A stretch of 64,000 bases of DNA from Aricia agestis (lineage: Eukaryota > Arthropoda > Insecta > Lepidoptera > Lycaenidae): positions 4,774,001 to 4,838,000 of the forward strand of contig NC_056408.1 in NCBI RefSeq assembly GCF_905147365.1, read 5' to 3'. The notes beneath the pieces were generated by a model. The model ran no database searches, had not been told where the DNA came from, and saw only the letters and a program-made list of their open reading frames with translations. The position numbers were made by a program, and so were the translations under genes. Shown here piece after piece: positions 1 to 10,151 of the stretch (position 1 is the stretch's first letter; each line of letters starts with the position of its first letter).

Positions 1-1737
1 TCACAATTCATAAGAACAATTTTATATGTTAATTAAGAAAAAAATACAAGATACAATAAGATATAAGTAATCATGTTTAGTACACAGATGCAGTAGACAT
101 AATACTTTTGTTACATTAGTATTGCAAGCAATGTTAGGATAGAATATTATATCACTGTAGTTTAAAGACACATAAATTTTAATAACCAATGTAGGAAATA
201 TTGAGTTATTGTATTTGTAATTTTTGCATAAAGTTATATTATCATTAAATATTAGTTTTATTAATCCTGACTTACTGTGTGTAAAGTATATTATATTACA
301 TAATAATATGCAATTAACATGCAATGTCAAATGACCAAGGCCATAGCAGAGTAGACAGAATGATAGAGTATGCCGACTTAGAACTGATGTTGACATTTTT
401 AAATTTGACGTATTATGACGAAAATCGTCGCTAGGGTTGTTAACTTGTTACCTACGAATTTAAAAATATGACATATTCGGTGGACGTGTTCCTCTTTGGT
501 CGTATTGTTGTTTGTGTTTTGGCACATGCGATTAAAATTGACAGAATCCAATTTTGTAATCTTTATTTTAAATATTTGAAAATAAATTATATCAGCCAGC
601 GCGAGGCACATTCCGTTCATAATCCTAGTGAAACCCGACGAATTTGACAGATATTGCAACCTGTCCGTTTCTTTGCAGTCGAACTACTGGTAGTTATGTC
701 TATTGTGGCCATAGCTATCATAATCTCGTGAGATTAAGTTTACTGTTTTATGATCGCTGTCAAGCACCTGCACATCATCCCACACCAAAATTTCTATGTT
801 TCGAGCCAAGAATCCAGTCATTCTCCTTATAATAATTAGAACAAGACTATACCCACGACTCGACTGAAAAAATATTTGTGGGCAAATGCACAGATGCCAA
901 ACACCAACCAGATGTATTTATAATTTTTAGGCTACAAAACTGATACAAAAACAAGTTTGCTAGTTAATTTTAATTTTAAAATAGTACTTTTGCAGTTTTT
1001 TACAACCAATATTGATAACTCCACCCTTGACACATAACATCTCAAACATTGGCCACATATCAACAGTATCTTTGCCTGAAATTATAAAAGCATTATAATA
1101 TTATTATGACCTCCCTCATTTTGGCAAAAACTTGTACACGGTATCTTTGCCTGAAATAACAAAAGTACAACAACTATATTAATATTATATCTATAATTTT
1201 GGTAACAACTTGCACACAATGACCTCAAACATACAGACTTGACAGTTAAATATAATATTATAGCAAAATACATCTCTAAAAGACAGTTGGAACACAAATT
1301 ATACATGTTTTTAATGTTAATGTGTATAATAACGCAATATTTGTATAAAATAATATAATATAAACTTATTATTATCAACTTTCCTTTATTTCTGTCATTA
1401 TTAGAGTCCATTATTAAGTTATCTGAATACAGTGCGAGCATTTTTCATTTAGCGCCTAGACTAAAAAGGTCAATGACCGCTACCGCCTCGATTTGCCGAG
1501 TACACTATAAGTGTTAACATCTTTCACCCTACAATAAGTTACACTGTCACGTGACCCTTGCCCTTACAATTTTTCCCCGGGACAAAGTGCATTCCTCCCT
1601 TTTGTAAATTTATTGTTTCATCGTCCGGCAAATTTAAGGGCTAAGGGTTATACCACTCTTGTGCTGCCATTATTTTCTTGTAATTTAAGTAATAAGTTAG
1701 ATCTTGACTTTTTGTACTTCAGTAAGGTATACAATTA
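1..1737. other. AT-rich unassigned sequence
   Basis: No gene is recognised. Open frames of 60-124 codons on the minus strand (22-396, 399-659, 1082-1441) have the low-complexity composition expected by chance in AT-rich DNA. A splice-acceptor-like tract, GTTTCTTTGCAG at 667-678, precedes a plus-strand frame open to 832, but no family is recognised and no matching donor was identified. A phrase TATCTTTGCCTGAAAT recurs near 1063 and 1140, a minor local duplication. Confidence 0.4.
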
Positions 1738-1740
1738 TTA

Positions 1741-2145
1741 AGCTGCGTTTCCACCGCATTTGAGCTAAGCACTTCTTTTGCCTGACCACGATTCTATTGG
1801 TTCTTGCAAAACACATTCCTCGTAACGCAGTATTATATTATTATATTATATCTATGGACGCTTCACACCACGTCAGTCTGGCCCCGTGCTAAGTACCTAA
1901 AGGACTTGTGTTACAGGTACCAGACAACGGAAATATATTTAATACTTTTATACTATACATATATTTAAGATTTTTATTATATCATAGACATATTTTAATA
2001 CACATCCAGACCCGGAAACTTTGAAAACTCTTTGTTCCGTCGGCGGGATTCGAACCTGCGACCTCCGGCTTGAGCTACCGACGCGCTCACCACTGAGCCA
2101 CAGAGGTTGTCAAAATATTAGCTCAGCTCTGGTGGAAACGCAGCC
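1741..2145. mobile_element. TTA-flanked MITE (Harbinger-like), with tRNA-like insert
   Basis: The ends are inverted copies: AGCTGCGTTTCCACC at the left matches the complement of GGTGGAAACGCAGCC at the right, and both extend imperfectly into GAGCTAAG/TTAGCTC. TTA stands directly outside each end (1738-1740 and 2146-2148). A TTA duplication is typical of PIF/Harbinger elements; the assignment is inferred. No transposase frame is present, so it is non-autonomous. A tRNA-derived segment lies inside. Confidence 0.6.
2037..2111 (-). repeat. tRNA-derived SINE head
   Basis: Read on the minus strand this has a pol III A-box-like TGGCTCAGTGGTGAGCGCG and a B-box GGTTCGAATCC about 30 bases further on, with a CGCAGGTTCGAATCCCGCCG T-arm-like stem. 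The acceptor ends do not pair and no discriminator/CCA-ready end is seen, so it is a tRNA-derived repeat rather than a working tRNA gene. Confidence 0.65.
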
Positions 2146-2150
2146 TTATA

Positions 2151-2350
2151 CTAGATATTGGATGTCGCCCGCATCTAAGTTGCGATATTTAAGCTGCATT
2201 TTCCGGGACAAAAAGGATCTTATGCCCTTTCCCGGGACTCAATGTATCTCCAAAGTCCAACTCCAAACTAAATTTCAGCAAAATTGGTTCAGCGCTTTGG
2301 ACGTGAAGAGGTAACATACAGACAGACGTTATTAAAAATATTAGTATGGA
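2151..2350 (-). mobile_element. Short Helitron-like element, family H1
   Basis: On the minus strand it starts TCCATACTAATATT, carries the CTGTCTGT stretch and a TTACCTCTTCACG block, and ends CTAG, with A before TC and T after CTAG in that orientation. The GC hairpin that should precede CTAG is eroded here. It is one of about ten related copies in the window; it is about 200 bp and has no Rep/helicase, so it is non-autonomous. Membership of Helitron is inferred from the TC...hairpin...CTAG|T structure. Confidence 0.6.
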
Positions 2351-3320
2351 TATTATTACTACAACGCAAAATCTATAATAATTATTATCCATGATATTAC
2401 CTGTTCCAAATGAAGTTATTCATATTATATTATTTTTATTATTCTAAAGAACCCTGAAGAGGTCAAATAAAAATGTCTAAAACGGATTATTTCAAGTCGT
2501 AACCGAGTAATACTTTAAAATGTTCTAGAATGTCGGAGGTAGATTCAAGTCCATATTTCAATGGATGACTGCATTTAGGAGGGATTTCAGAACCAGTCCC
2601 TTGTACGACATTCGCTTAATTCCAATGTAAGTGGCTTCTTTAGACAAGTTTCTCTGAATTTGTTAGATGTCTTTTGAATTTATTTCCTCTGAAATTGAGT
2701 TGCACTAAAAATAAGTTGTACACGAACGCTGTTTCTTCTTAGATTTTGAAACCTTCATAATGCCAAAAGGAGGAGGCAAAAGGAATAGAGTTATGGAAAC
2801 TTTACGTGGATGAAAATCTTTGTCTGACCAAACGGTTATCTCTACACACTTAAACTGCTGAACCGAGTTAATTAACAAGTACGAATTTCTAGTCCTAAGA
2901 AAAGAGTATTTATCACAAAATGCAATAATTGTCAGCCAAGTTACGAAATTACCGGATAGAGCCGGATAGACAAATTTTAACAAATAATATAAGATGACTA
3001 GACAACGTAGGCAGAAACCTAGACAACCATTTGAATTACCCGTATTATACGCTCAAAAGCTCTTAGAATGTCGTAGGGATAACATCATAGTATTATTAAA
3101 CTACATTTTAGTAATATTCGCACAAAATGAATAATAATAATTGTCAACGCAGCGCCGTAAAAGCTTATTTCCTGCGAGTAAATATATAATGGCCCACAAT
3201 ATTTCTCATTATAATGTATATTAACAGCCTGGTTATAATTACAGTACATTAATAAAGTAGTAATGATGCGGCAAGTAGATACGTTTAATGGTATGCGACG
3301 ATTGTGATATTATACTCTAT
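2351..3320. other. No gene or repeat recognised
   Basis: AT-rich sequence without a convincing coding frame, tRNA, tandem array or inverted repeat. The 92-codon minus frame at 2705-2983 shows no recognisable domain. Confidence 0.35.
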
Positions 3321-3588
3321 TGCTAAGTACTCACATACGGTTTTGCTCGATCGAGCAATAACGTCGAGCAAAACCCGCGGCTCGGGATTTCGTCCACACA
3401 TTCAGCATTGCTCGATAGTTTTATCAACTAAATTATCTATTCTGTGGTTTTATTCTAAATCGATGTATTTAAGTCTATCAAGCCGGCTCGATGCGAGCCT
3501 TCGAGCTGTGAGTTTTGCGGTCCACACAGTAATTATTACTCGATTTGGAGTAAAACTATCGAGCAAAACCGTATGTGAGTACTTAGCA
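3321..3588. mobile_element. MITE with 31-bp perfect terminal inverted repeats
   Basis: 3321-3351 and 3558-3588 are exact reverse complements (begin TGCTAAGTACTCACATACGG). The interior repeats fragments of the termini (CTCGATAGTTTTA near 3411 against TAAAACTATCGAG near 3551) and TCGAGC words, so it can fold into a long hairpin. No transposase frame is present. No clear target-site duplication was found and the superfamily is open. Confidence 0.75.
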
Positions 3589-3796
3589 TTAGAAAGAAAT
3601 AAAATAAAGCATGTAGCATTAAGCATAGGATGTGGCAAATAGCTCGTGAGTCGAGCTTAATCTTGAGATGGTCCAGACTCCTAACTCACTAGCCCATCAA
3701 GCCGCATAAGCTCACCGGTGAGCGAGACACAATAGAATAACAATAGATTTCCAAGAATCCACGATCGAAGGATTAAGGGATTTCAAAAAACACCTC

Positions 3797-4260
3797 CCTG
3801 GTCCAGTGGTTTCGATTTCAGTATTGGAAACGCGCTATTTCCATGTTTGGTTAAACAATGCAGCCTGATCACCTGATTGTCTGACAAATAAGATGACCTA
3901 TGCGTCGGATGGGCAAAGTCAGTCCTTCGGTTGATCTCTCACTAGTCGTGTCGGTCATCCGTCCCACTGGCCACTGGCTTATGATACTTTTTTTAACGGG
4001 CTTTGGCCCACCACACATTCCCACCGCTGTATCTCCTGTGTCGCCAGGATCGACAGCGGTATCCAACCACGAAAACCCTTTGATATGATCTCAGGGAGCC
4101 CGAGGGACATGCTAAACTGTCTTGGGACCCGCAACGAAATTAATCAGAAGAAAATAGGAGGAGTAGGAAGATTCCAATTTCCCTCCCCATAAAAGCGGGA
4201 GACAGCACAAAGTTGCAATGAGCGAAAGTCAAAGAACTTAAGGGGGAGTACCACGGAAAT
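3797..4260 (+). repeat. SINE-like composite repeat
   Basis: The left part contains the block GCCTGATCACCTGATTGTCT shared with the tRNA-derived SINE at 19.15 kb. The right part (about 4010-4260: TGTGTCGCCAGGAT, CCAACCACGAAAACCC, CCCGAGGGACA, CGCAACGAAA) recurs inverted at 58.59-58.78 kb, and the left-middle part recurs inverted at 36.9-37.2 kb. This is three-copy evidence for one dispersed family, probably a tRNA-derived SINE with a long body. Confidence 0.55.
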
Positions 4261-4557
4261 AAGGTTAATAATTGTGACTCCTAAGCTAAAGCTAAGTTAA
4301 TATTGGAGTTTATTGTGTTTGACTGCTGCCAATAATAACTGGCTTATGATAGTGAAAATATTATGAGAATGTATGAAATAGAGCTCTTGCACAGCAGCGT
4401 TTCAATAAATCCAGGCACCGTCACCGAAATCGGTGTCCGAAACCAGATAGTCTTTAGACAGCTACCGGAATACAAAATAGTTGATTGTGCTTATTCATCT
4501 TAATGTATTTGTATAGCTGTTGTAGTAAGCCATTATGGTCCAATGTGAAAAATGTGT

Positions 4558-4620
4558 GTCTCTGTGATATACGTCTATATTAAGGTCCCTCACCTTAATG
4601 TAGACGTATATCACAGAGAC
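4558..4620. repeat. 29-bp-arm hairpin, 5-nt loop
   Basis: Arms 4558-4586 and 4592-4620 are complementary at 28 of 29 positions (start GTCTCTGTGATATACGTC), separated by CCCTC. It could be a recent inverted duplication, a palindromic MITE relic or a small-RNA precursor; the sequence does not decide. Confidence 0.8.
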
Positions 4621-5741
4621 GTAGGTATAATAGACTTTAGTGACTAAATGACCGTCATTTCCCAAGTTGTCTCCATTTATCGGTTGTTAGGTTGTAAATG
4701 CTCCTCGACAGTTTCAAGTTAGGGAGAATTTCACAACTGTTTAATTGATTTGATATCATCAGATAGGCTAGGTTAGGTAGACTTTACACTAAATATAGGT
4801 TTTATATTAAACATGATACTAAACTACGATTATTCTTATTATAATCCTAACATAAAAAAAATATTTGCTTTGACAGTGTGCTCCGAAATAAAATAATTAA
4901 ATCTTTTAAAATAAAGTATATATTGTATCTTAACAACTTAATACTCTTAATAGTGAGGGAGTCCTAGAATATATATTTTTGTGATTACTAACAAGCTATT
5001 TTTTGTGAGTAGCTACAATTTGATAAGACGAACATATCTTTTTTTTTTCGAAAAATCTCAAAAGTGGTAGCTAACAGAAATAGAAAGGATTTCATACTTT
5101 GACTTGATGGTCCTAAAACATGGATTGTTTTATTTGTAGGACAAGGTTACTTTTAAATTATTAACTTACCAACATAGAAAAAATCTGCTGGTTAGGGTTC
5201 CATTTTAGGGTACAGTAGTCAACCAAGTTTTGTTGATTACAGAACCCTAAAACATTACTATAATGGCTTAAATTGTGTACAAATAAGTGAACAGCGGGTT
5301 AGTTATTAAAGATGAGTGGAAGAACCAGATAATTAACATTTTATATTATAAGGACGATTACTAATCTTTTCCGAAGTATTTTCCTCATAATTTGGACAAA
5401 ACTTGTAACTTATCTATTCCATCGTCTTGCGATTCTATTTCTATGTATTTCTATGAATGTGTCGCTAGCTGCGCTAGGGTATTTCATAGAAATACATACA
5501 AACCAGTAGTGACGCTGCGACACGTCGTCTGCGGTTGCTTCATGTCGCCCGCTGCCAACCGGCACCTTTTCTTATCTGATTCTTCCACTCATGACTTCAA
5601 TATTGTGCCAAAATGTACGATTCCTGCACATAATTGCGGATAAAAATCTGACGTAATGCTGCAATTAAAAAAAACACGTTCTTATACTGACGAGCAGTTT
5701 TAAGCACGCTGCATGCTTACCTGTGTTAGGTATTACTAATA
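4621..5741. other. AT-rich sequence with minor dispersed repeats
   Basis: No gene is seen. 4961-5070 (GTGATTACTAACAAGCTA, GTGAGTAGCTACAATTTGAT) resembles sequence at 23.85-23.91 kb and, inverted, at 9.88-9.96 kb. 5192-5254 is an imperfect inverted pair built from TAGGGTTCC and GAACCCTA. Confidence 0.4.
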
Positions 5742-5927
5742 CTAGCTGTTTGACCGAGCTTTGCTCGGTATCCGATGAAAATGACATTTTCTAGAAATGA
5801 TTCCTAGCTAGCTCGATTTATCGCCCCCGAAACCCCCTATATACTAAATTTTATGAAAATCGTTGGAGCCGATTCCGAGATTCCAATTATATATATATAC
5901 AAGAATTGCTCGTTTAAAGATATAAGA
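5742..5927 (-). mobile_element. Short Helitron-like element, family H2
   Basis: Minus-strand element starting TCTTATATCTTTAAACGAGC and ending with a hairpin (CCGAGCAAAGCTCGG), an eight-base spacer and CTAG. A and T border it as expected for rolling-circle insertion between A and T. A plus-strand relative lies at 46813-47010. No coding capacity. Confidence 0.7.
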
Positions 5928-6591
5928 TATTATATTCTGTGCCTGTGTCCTATTTTTAACCTGCAGTTCCTGAAGCCAGGATATCAATAAGAGACACGAC
6001 CCTCGACCTATTTACCTAAAAGCTTGTATTTAAACGCTTTCCTTAATCCCTCGTAGTCGGGAAAAGGTAAAATATTTTTAAAATAAAATGTTTTGGATGA
6101 CACATTTTTGTGTCATCCTTACTTCATTCAGTACTTTTGCACTCCGATAGATCTAAAATAAAAGCACAAACTTTACTTTTCCTTTCCCTTTTTCTTTTTT
6201 CCTTTCCCTTTTTTTCTTCCTTTTCGACCATGCAGAAGCTATTTGTTTAAACGCCCATGTTGGGGCAATGAGGGGTGGTCATGATGGACACCATGATTGC
6301 AAAACTACATTGAGCACAAATCACAATCGATGCCGATCTTGGGAAATCATAGACAAATATTAGTTACCCCTATACACGTTCATAATAAAAATCAGCTGTA
6401 TTAGATACTTTTAATTATTGTTTTTACCACGACAGACAGCGAAGAAAACAAAAATTTTGAAAATCAGTTCACAAACGTCGAAATAATCGTTGGACATACA
6501 AAAAAAATTTAAAAAAATATCCACTGCCGAACATATTATAAACTCCTCCTTTTTGGAAGTCGGTTAAAAGGGCATTTTCATCCGTCGTGGA
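5928..6591. other. No gene; pyrimidine tract and short hairpin
   Basis: Contains a small perfect hairpin (GGATGACACA...TGTGTCATCC near 6097-6120) and a CT-rich tract at 6176-6228. About 6440-6570 (CCTCCTTTTTGGAAGTCGGTTAAAA) is of the type I associate with lepidopteran retroelement tails; no coding frame survives. Confidence 0.35.
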
Positions 6592-6675
6592 TGAATTTCA
6601 GCAAAATGGGTTCAGCGGTTTGAGCGTGAAGAGGTAACAGACAGACAGACAGACACACTTTCGCATTTATTTATA
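6592..6675 (-). mobile_element. Helitron-like H1 fragment
   Basis: Only the 5' part of the family (minus strand) is present: TTTCAGCAAAAT...GAAGAGGTAACAGACAGACAG followed by CACTTTCGCATTTAT. It abuts a fuller copy starting at 6678, giving two adjacent same-orientation insertions. Confidence 0.55.
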
Positions 6676-6677
6676 AA

Positions 6678-6889
6678 CTAGATGATGCCCGCAACTCCGT
6701 TGCGCCAAAATTAGTTTATCGCGCGGGAATCGTACATTTTTCCGGGATAAATACTATCCTATGTCCTTTCCCCGGGACTCAAACTATCTCCATGCCAAAT
6801 TTCATCAAAATCGGTTTAGTGGTTAGAGCGTGAAGAGGTAACAGACAGACAGACACACTTTCGCATTTATAATAATAATTAAGTATGGA
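6678..6889 (-). mobile_element. Short Helitron-like element, family H1
   Basis: Well preserved. On the minus strand: TCCATACTTAATTATT start, GACAGA-rich block, CCCGGGGAAAGGACATAGG motif, hairpin CGCAACGGAGTTGCG, spacer, CTAG. Flanking bases A and T fit Helitron insertion. No protein is encoded. Confidence 0.7.
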
Positions 6890-7120
6890 TTAGTATGGAT
6901 ATATGTAAGTAACAAGATGTAAGGACAAGATTTTAAAATGTCCGTACTATGATTGCCCAAACACATACGGCATTCATGCAACATAGCCGGCCTAGTCTCG
7001 AGGAACGAACATGTTGATACGTCTGGGACTAACCATGTGTGGATTTCCTCACGATGTTTTCCTCCTCCGTACAAGCGTCCGTATTTTTAATATACTTGAG
7101 ATCTGAAAATGTTTCACTGG

Positions 7121-7210
7121 TACACGTCTCCACTCGGGTTCGAGCCAGCGGGCTCTCGAGAGCGAACCACACGTCCGTGGCCAAGTCTACCGACTAGGCC
7201 ACGGACGCTC
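7121..7210 (-). repeat. tRNA-derived SINE head
   Basis: Minus strand shows TGGCCTAGTCGGTAGACTTGG (A-box-like) and GGCTCGAACCC (B-box-like). CCACGGACG occurs twice flanking the D-arm-like part. It is not a functional tRNA: the acceptor arms do not pair. Confidence 0.5.
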
Positions 7211-7216
7211 TTTTAC

Positions 7217-7432
7217 GGTGAAGCCAAACGAGCGTAATTTTGTGAGTCGCGAGTCGCAGAATTTCGGTCGCCTAAATATCTTTTCATACAAATCATGACT
7301 CACAAAATTACGCTCGTGTGAATCAAACAGGACTTTAGTATGAAAATGAATTCAGCAGAATTTCTGCCAGCCGAAATTCTGTGACTCTCAACAGAACTCA
7401 CAAATTTGAAATTGCGCTCGCTTGGCTTCACC
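7217..7432. mobile_element. MITE with GGTGAAGCC termini
   Basis: Left end GGTGAAGCCAAACGAGCG, right end CGCTCGCTTGGCTTCACC. Inner blocks (AATTTTGTGAGTCGCGAG, CTCACAAAATTACGCTCG) are also inverted, giving a long imperfect hairpin. A loose end of the same family is at about 13100-13130. No duplication of host bases was identified. Confidence 0.6.
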
Positions 7433-8560
7433 CTTACTGTGAAACTATTCTACAAATAGTATTCCACAATCTTGGCTCTTCCCAGGAAATAACACAATGC
7501 TTTTTCCACTTTAGAAAACGAAGATTGTTAGGTATACTTTTACTACATTATTTAAGAAACGTGTTTCCGCTACTTTTACATTTCCCCCTCGGGAACAAAC
7601 ACACAGACGCATTTATAATACTCGTAGAAACATCGGTTACATGAACAGGATTATGACAGTCATATTTTTTACAATCATCATAAGTTGTAACAGGCCGCAA
7701 CGTGACGTGACGTGAAGTGAACTTGCTGAGATTTCACATATTGACAATGTACGCTTTTATAATTCTGGGCGTCAAGATATCATGGAAACCGACTTCCACA
7801 ATAAAACGTTGGGTACGTTACATATTATAATAAAATATGCCCTTTTGACTTTACGCACCGTGGACGTTTTGTGCGGTTCAGAAGAGTGTAGACATCGTGA
7901 TGTCTTCTAACGGGCACGTTAAAAAGTTATCGTCTTTATATTATATTTCCATACATTTTACTTCCCTATGTTATCGTTTTACCACGGACGTCCACGATAT
8001 TACCGCCACGTCCAAAATTATGATGTACAATGGCGCTTTACCTGTCTACCTGTATTGTTTCATGAGTGATTGTTTGTATTTAAGATTTGTACATAAATTA
8101 CTTGCTTTTAATTATAAAATACAATTTCAATTGTTCTTAGGAGTTCAATACTTAAGGTCGACGTCAGTAAAACTCACGCAGACTGATGGAAGATTTAATA
8201 TAATTCCATCAACAATATTGTGTTAAGTGGGGACTTACGTATTTTTCAATTGTGACATTATGGTGAATGAAGATAAATTAATTTGACTTTTCCTCGTGAA
8301 ACAGTAAAGAGTTAAAGATATTACATTAATTACTTGCGGAAATAACGGTGGCCGAAAATTGTACAGTTGCAACAAAATTATCGTTGGACGAATTAAATTA
8401 AATGTCTCTGTGGTCGGACTGCTCTGTTAAAACAAGCTACAGAATTAATGAGGCGTTAACAAATGACAGGTAAAACACAGAAAGTGGTCTATTAATAAGG
8501 TCTCACAGCGCTGGATTGCTACTTAAATAAACGGGTACTAGTACAGATTCCCTAGAACAT
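7433..8560. other. No gene recognised
   Basis: Open frames at 7381-7644 and 7897-8226 show no recognisable domain and lie in ordinary AT-rich sequence. CAGCGCTGGATTGCTA near 8509 matches the MITE at 13.95-14.03 kb. Confidence 0.35.
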
Positions 8561-8760
8561 ATAAATAAAAAAATATATTTTTATTCAAAATAGGTATCAT
8601 ACTCTTTTTGAACGTCGTAGAAAGAACGAAGAAACTAAGATGCCTACCACCGGTTCGGGAACTAACCCGGCGAGAAGAACCGGCGTAAGAAACTCGCACG
8701 GGGCCATCTTTTATTAAAAAGATGGAAAATTACAATTTTAAAATAAAATAATACAACAAC
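8561..8760 (+). repeat. Dispersed repeat, probable LINE/SINE remnant
   Basis: The phrase CTACCACCGGTTCGGGAACT followed by CCCGGCGAGAAGAACCGG is one I recognise as dispersed in Lepidoptera. Only one copy is present in this window, so the family and orientation are uncertain. Confidence 0.35.
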
Positions 8761-8790
8761 ATCTGCAGCTATGTAACAGAAATTTTTTTA

Positions 8791-9119
8791 TACGTGGGAG
8801 AGCCATGCTTCGGCACGAATGGGCCGGCTCGACCGGATAAATACCACGTTCTCACAGAAAACCGGCGTGAAACAGCGCTTGCGCTGTGTTTCGCCGAGTG
8901 AGTGAGTTTACCGGAGGCCCAATCCCCTACCTTATTCCCTTTCCTACTCTCCCCTATTCCCTTCCCTTCCCTACCATCCCCTATTTCCCTATTCCCCCTT
9001 AAAAGGCCGGCAACGCACATGCAGCTCTTCTGATGCTGCGAGTGTCCATGGGCGACGGAAGTTGCTTTCCATCAGGTGACCCGTTTGCTCGTTTGCCCCC
9101 CTTATTTCATAAAAAAAAA
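8791..9119 (+). mobile_element. SINE with LINE-derived 3' end
   Basis: Full-length copy: head TACGTGGGAGAGCCATGC, a CTTGCGCTG hairpin region, a CCCTA/TTCCC-rich pyrimidine tract (complement of the G-rich minisatellite seen in minus-strand copies), then about 110 bases of LINE 3' end (AAAAGGCCGGCAACGCAC...CTTATTTCAT) and an A-tail. The LINE-derived part reads as the end of an ORF2 protein, as shown by the LINE fragments at 12.95 and 17.26 kb. The head does not show unambiguous pol III boxes. Confidence 0.75.
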
Positions 9120-9220
9120 GTAAAGTAGCATAGAGCCACCCTATTCTCAAGGTGTGCTGTCTTCAATGAAATCATTGACTTTATAATACGCTTTAGCACA
9201 CAAACGTTCTTTGACTGCTT

Positions 9221-9653
9221 TTTAGGGTTCCGTACCCGAAAGGTAAAAACGGGACCCTATTACTAAGACTTCGTTGTCTGTCCGTCTGTATGTCTGTCTC
9301 CAGGCCGTATCTCAAGAACCGCTATTCACTTCTGAAATTTTCACAGATTGTGTATATCTGTTGCCGCTATAACAACAAATAAGTACTTACTCAAAACAAA
9401 ATAAATTAAATATTTAAGGGAGGCTCCCATACAACAAACGTGATTTTTTCGGCCTTTTTCGCTTTATATTAATAATGGCAAAAGGTAGGCAATTAAATTT
9501 TTCACACATTCTTTTGTTGTATACGTGTACTTCAATATTTAATAATAATATTAAAATAAAATAAAAGTTTAAGGGGAGCTCCCATACAAAAAATACAATT
9601 TTTAGCCTATTTTTTGCTCTGTATCGGTACAGAACCCTCCGTGCGCGAGTTCG
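9221..9653 (+). repeat. Dispersed repeat, GGTTCCGTACC family
   Basis: Opens TTTAGGGTTCCGTACCC, contains GTCTGTCCGTCTG and TAAGGGGAGCTCCCATACA-like blocks, and ends with GAACCCTCCGTGCGCGAG. An inverted, longer copy lies at 21521-21990. Dispersed family widely seen in Lepidoptera as I recall; no coding capacity. Confidence 0.55.
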
Positions 9654-9989
9654 AATGGCCGTTGGTTGTTATTTAAAGATAGATTTTGAACATTTTCTGG
9701 GATTCTATTGTACAGGCGTGTATATTGGCCTTTAAAGGATTTGCTTACTTCGGCTAGTCTTAACATTGGTACTTATAGCTAATTTGTTCTTATTTCTAGT
9801 ATTTACACTATGGTTATCGCTTTTCTTTTTGAAAATATTTATGGTTATCTGGTATAATATTAGTTATACATACATTAGCTATCACTTTCAAGAATTTTCG
9901 CAGAGTAAGTTGTTGTTCGTCTTATCAAAATGAAGCTACTCACGAAAAATTTGCTGGATATGCAAAAATGTACGCAAACAAATCCGTCG

Positions 9990-10035
9990 TCATACCCATA
10001 CAAATTGCCCATCCGGGCAATTTGTATGGGTATGA
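9990..10035. repeat. Perfect 21-bp-arm hairpin
   Basis: 9990-10010 and 10015-10035 are exact reverse complements (TCATACCCATACAAATTGCC...), with a four-base loop ATCC. Confidence 0.85.
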
Positions 10036-10151
10036 AGATGTAATTTTTTTGAGTTCCCAGCATTGTTCTCATAGAAAAAGTTGTCCATTTTGACTGGCTC
10101 ATTTGACGGTTTTAAGGATAACGGTGTTCGCCCTAACAACCTGTATAATAT

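Noticed and set aside
22..396. 124-codon minus frame with hydrophobic stretches
   Set aside because: AT-rich composition and lack of any recognisable motif, splice context or conservation evidence; left as unassigned.
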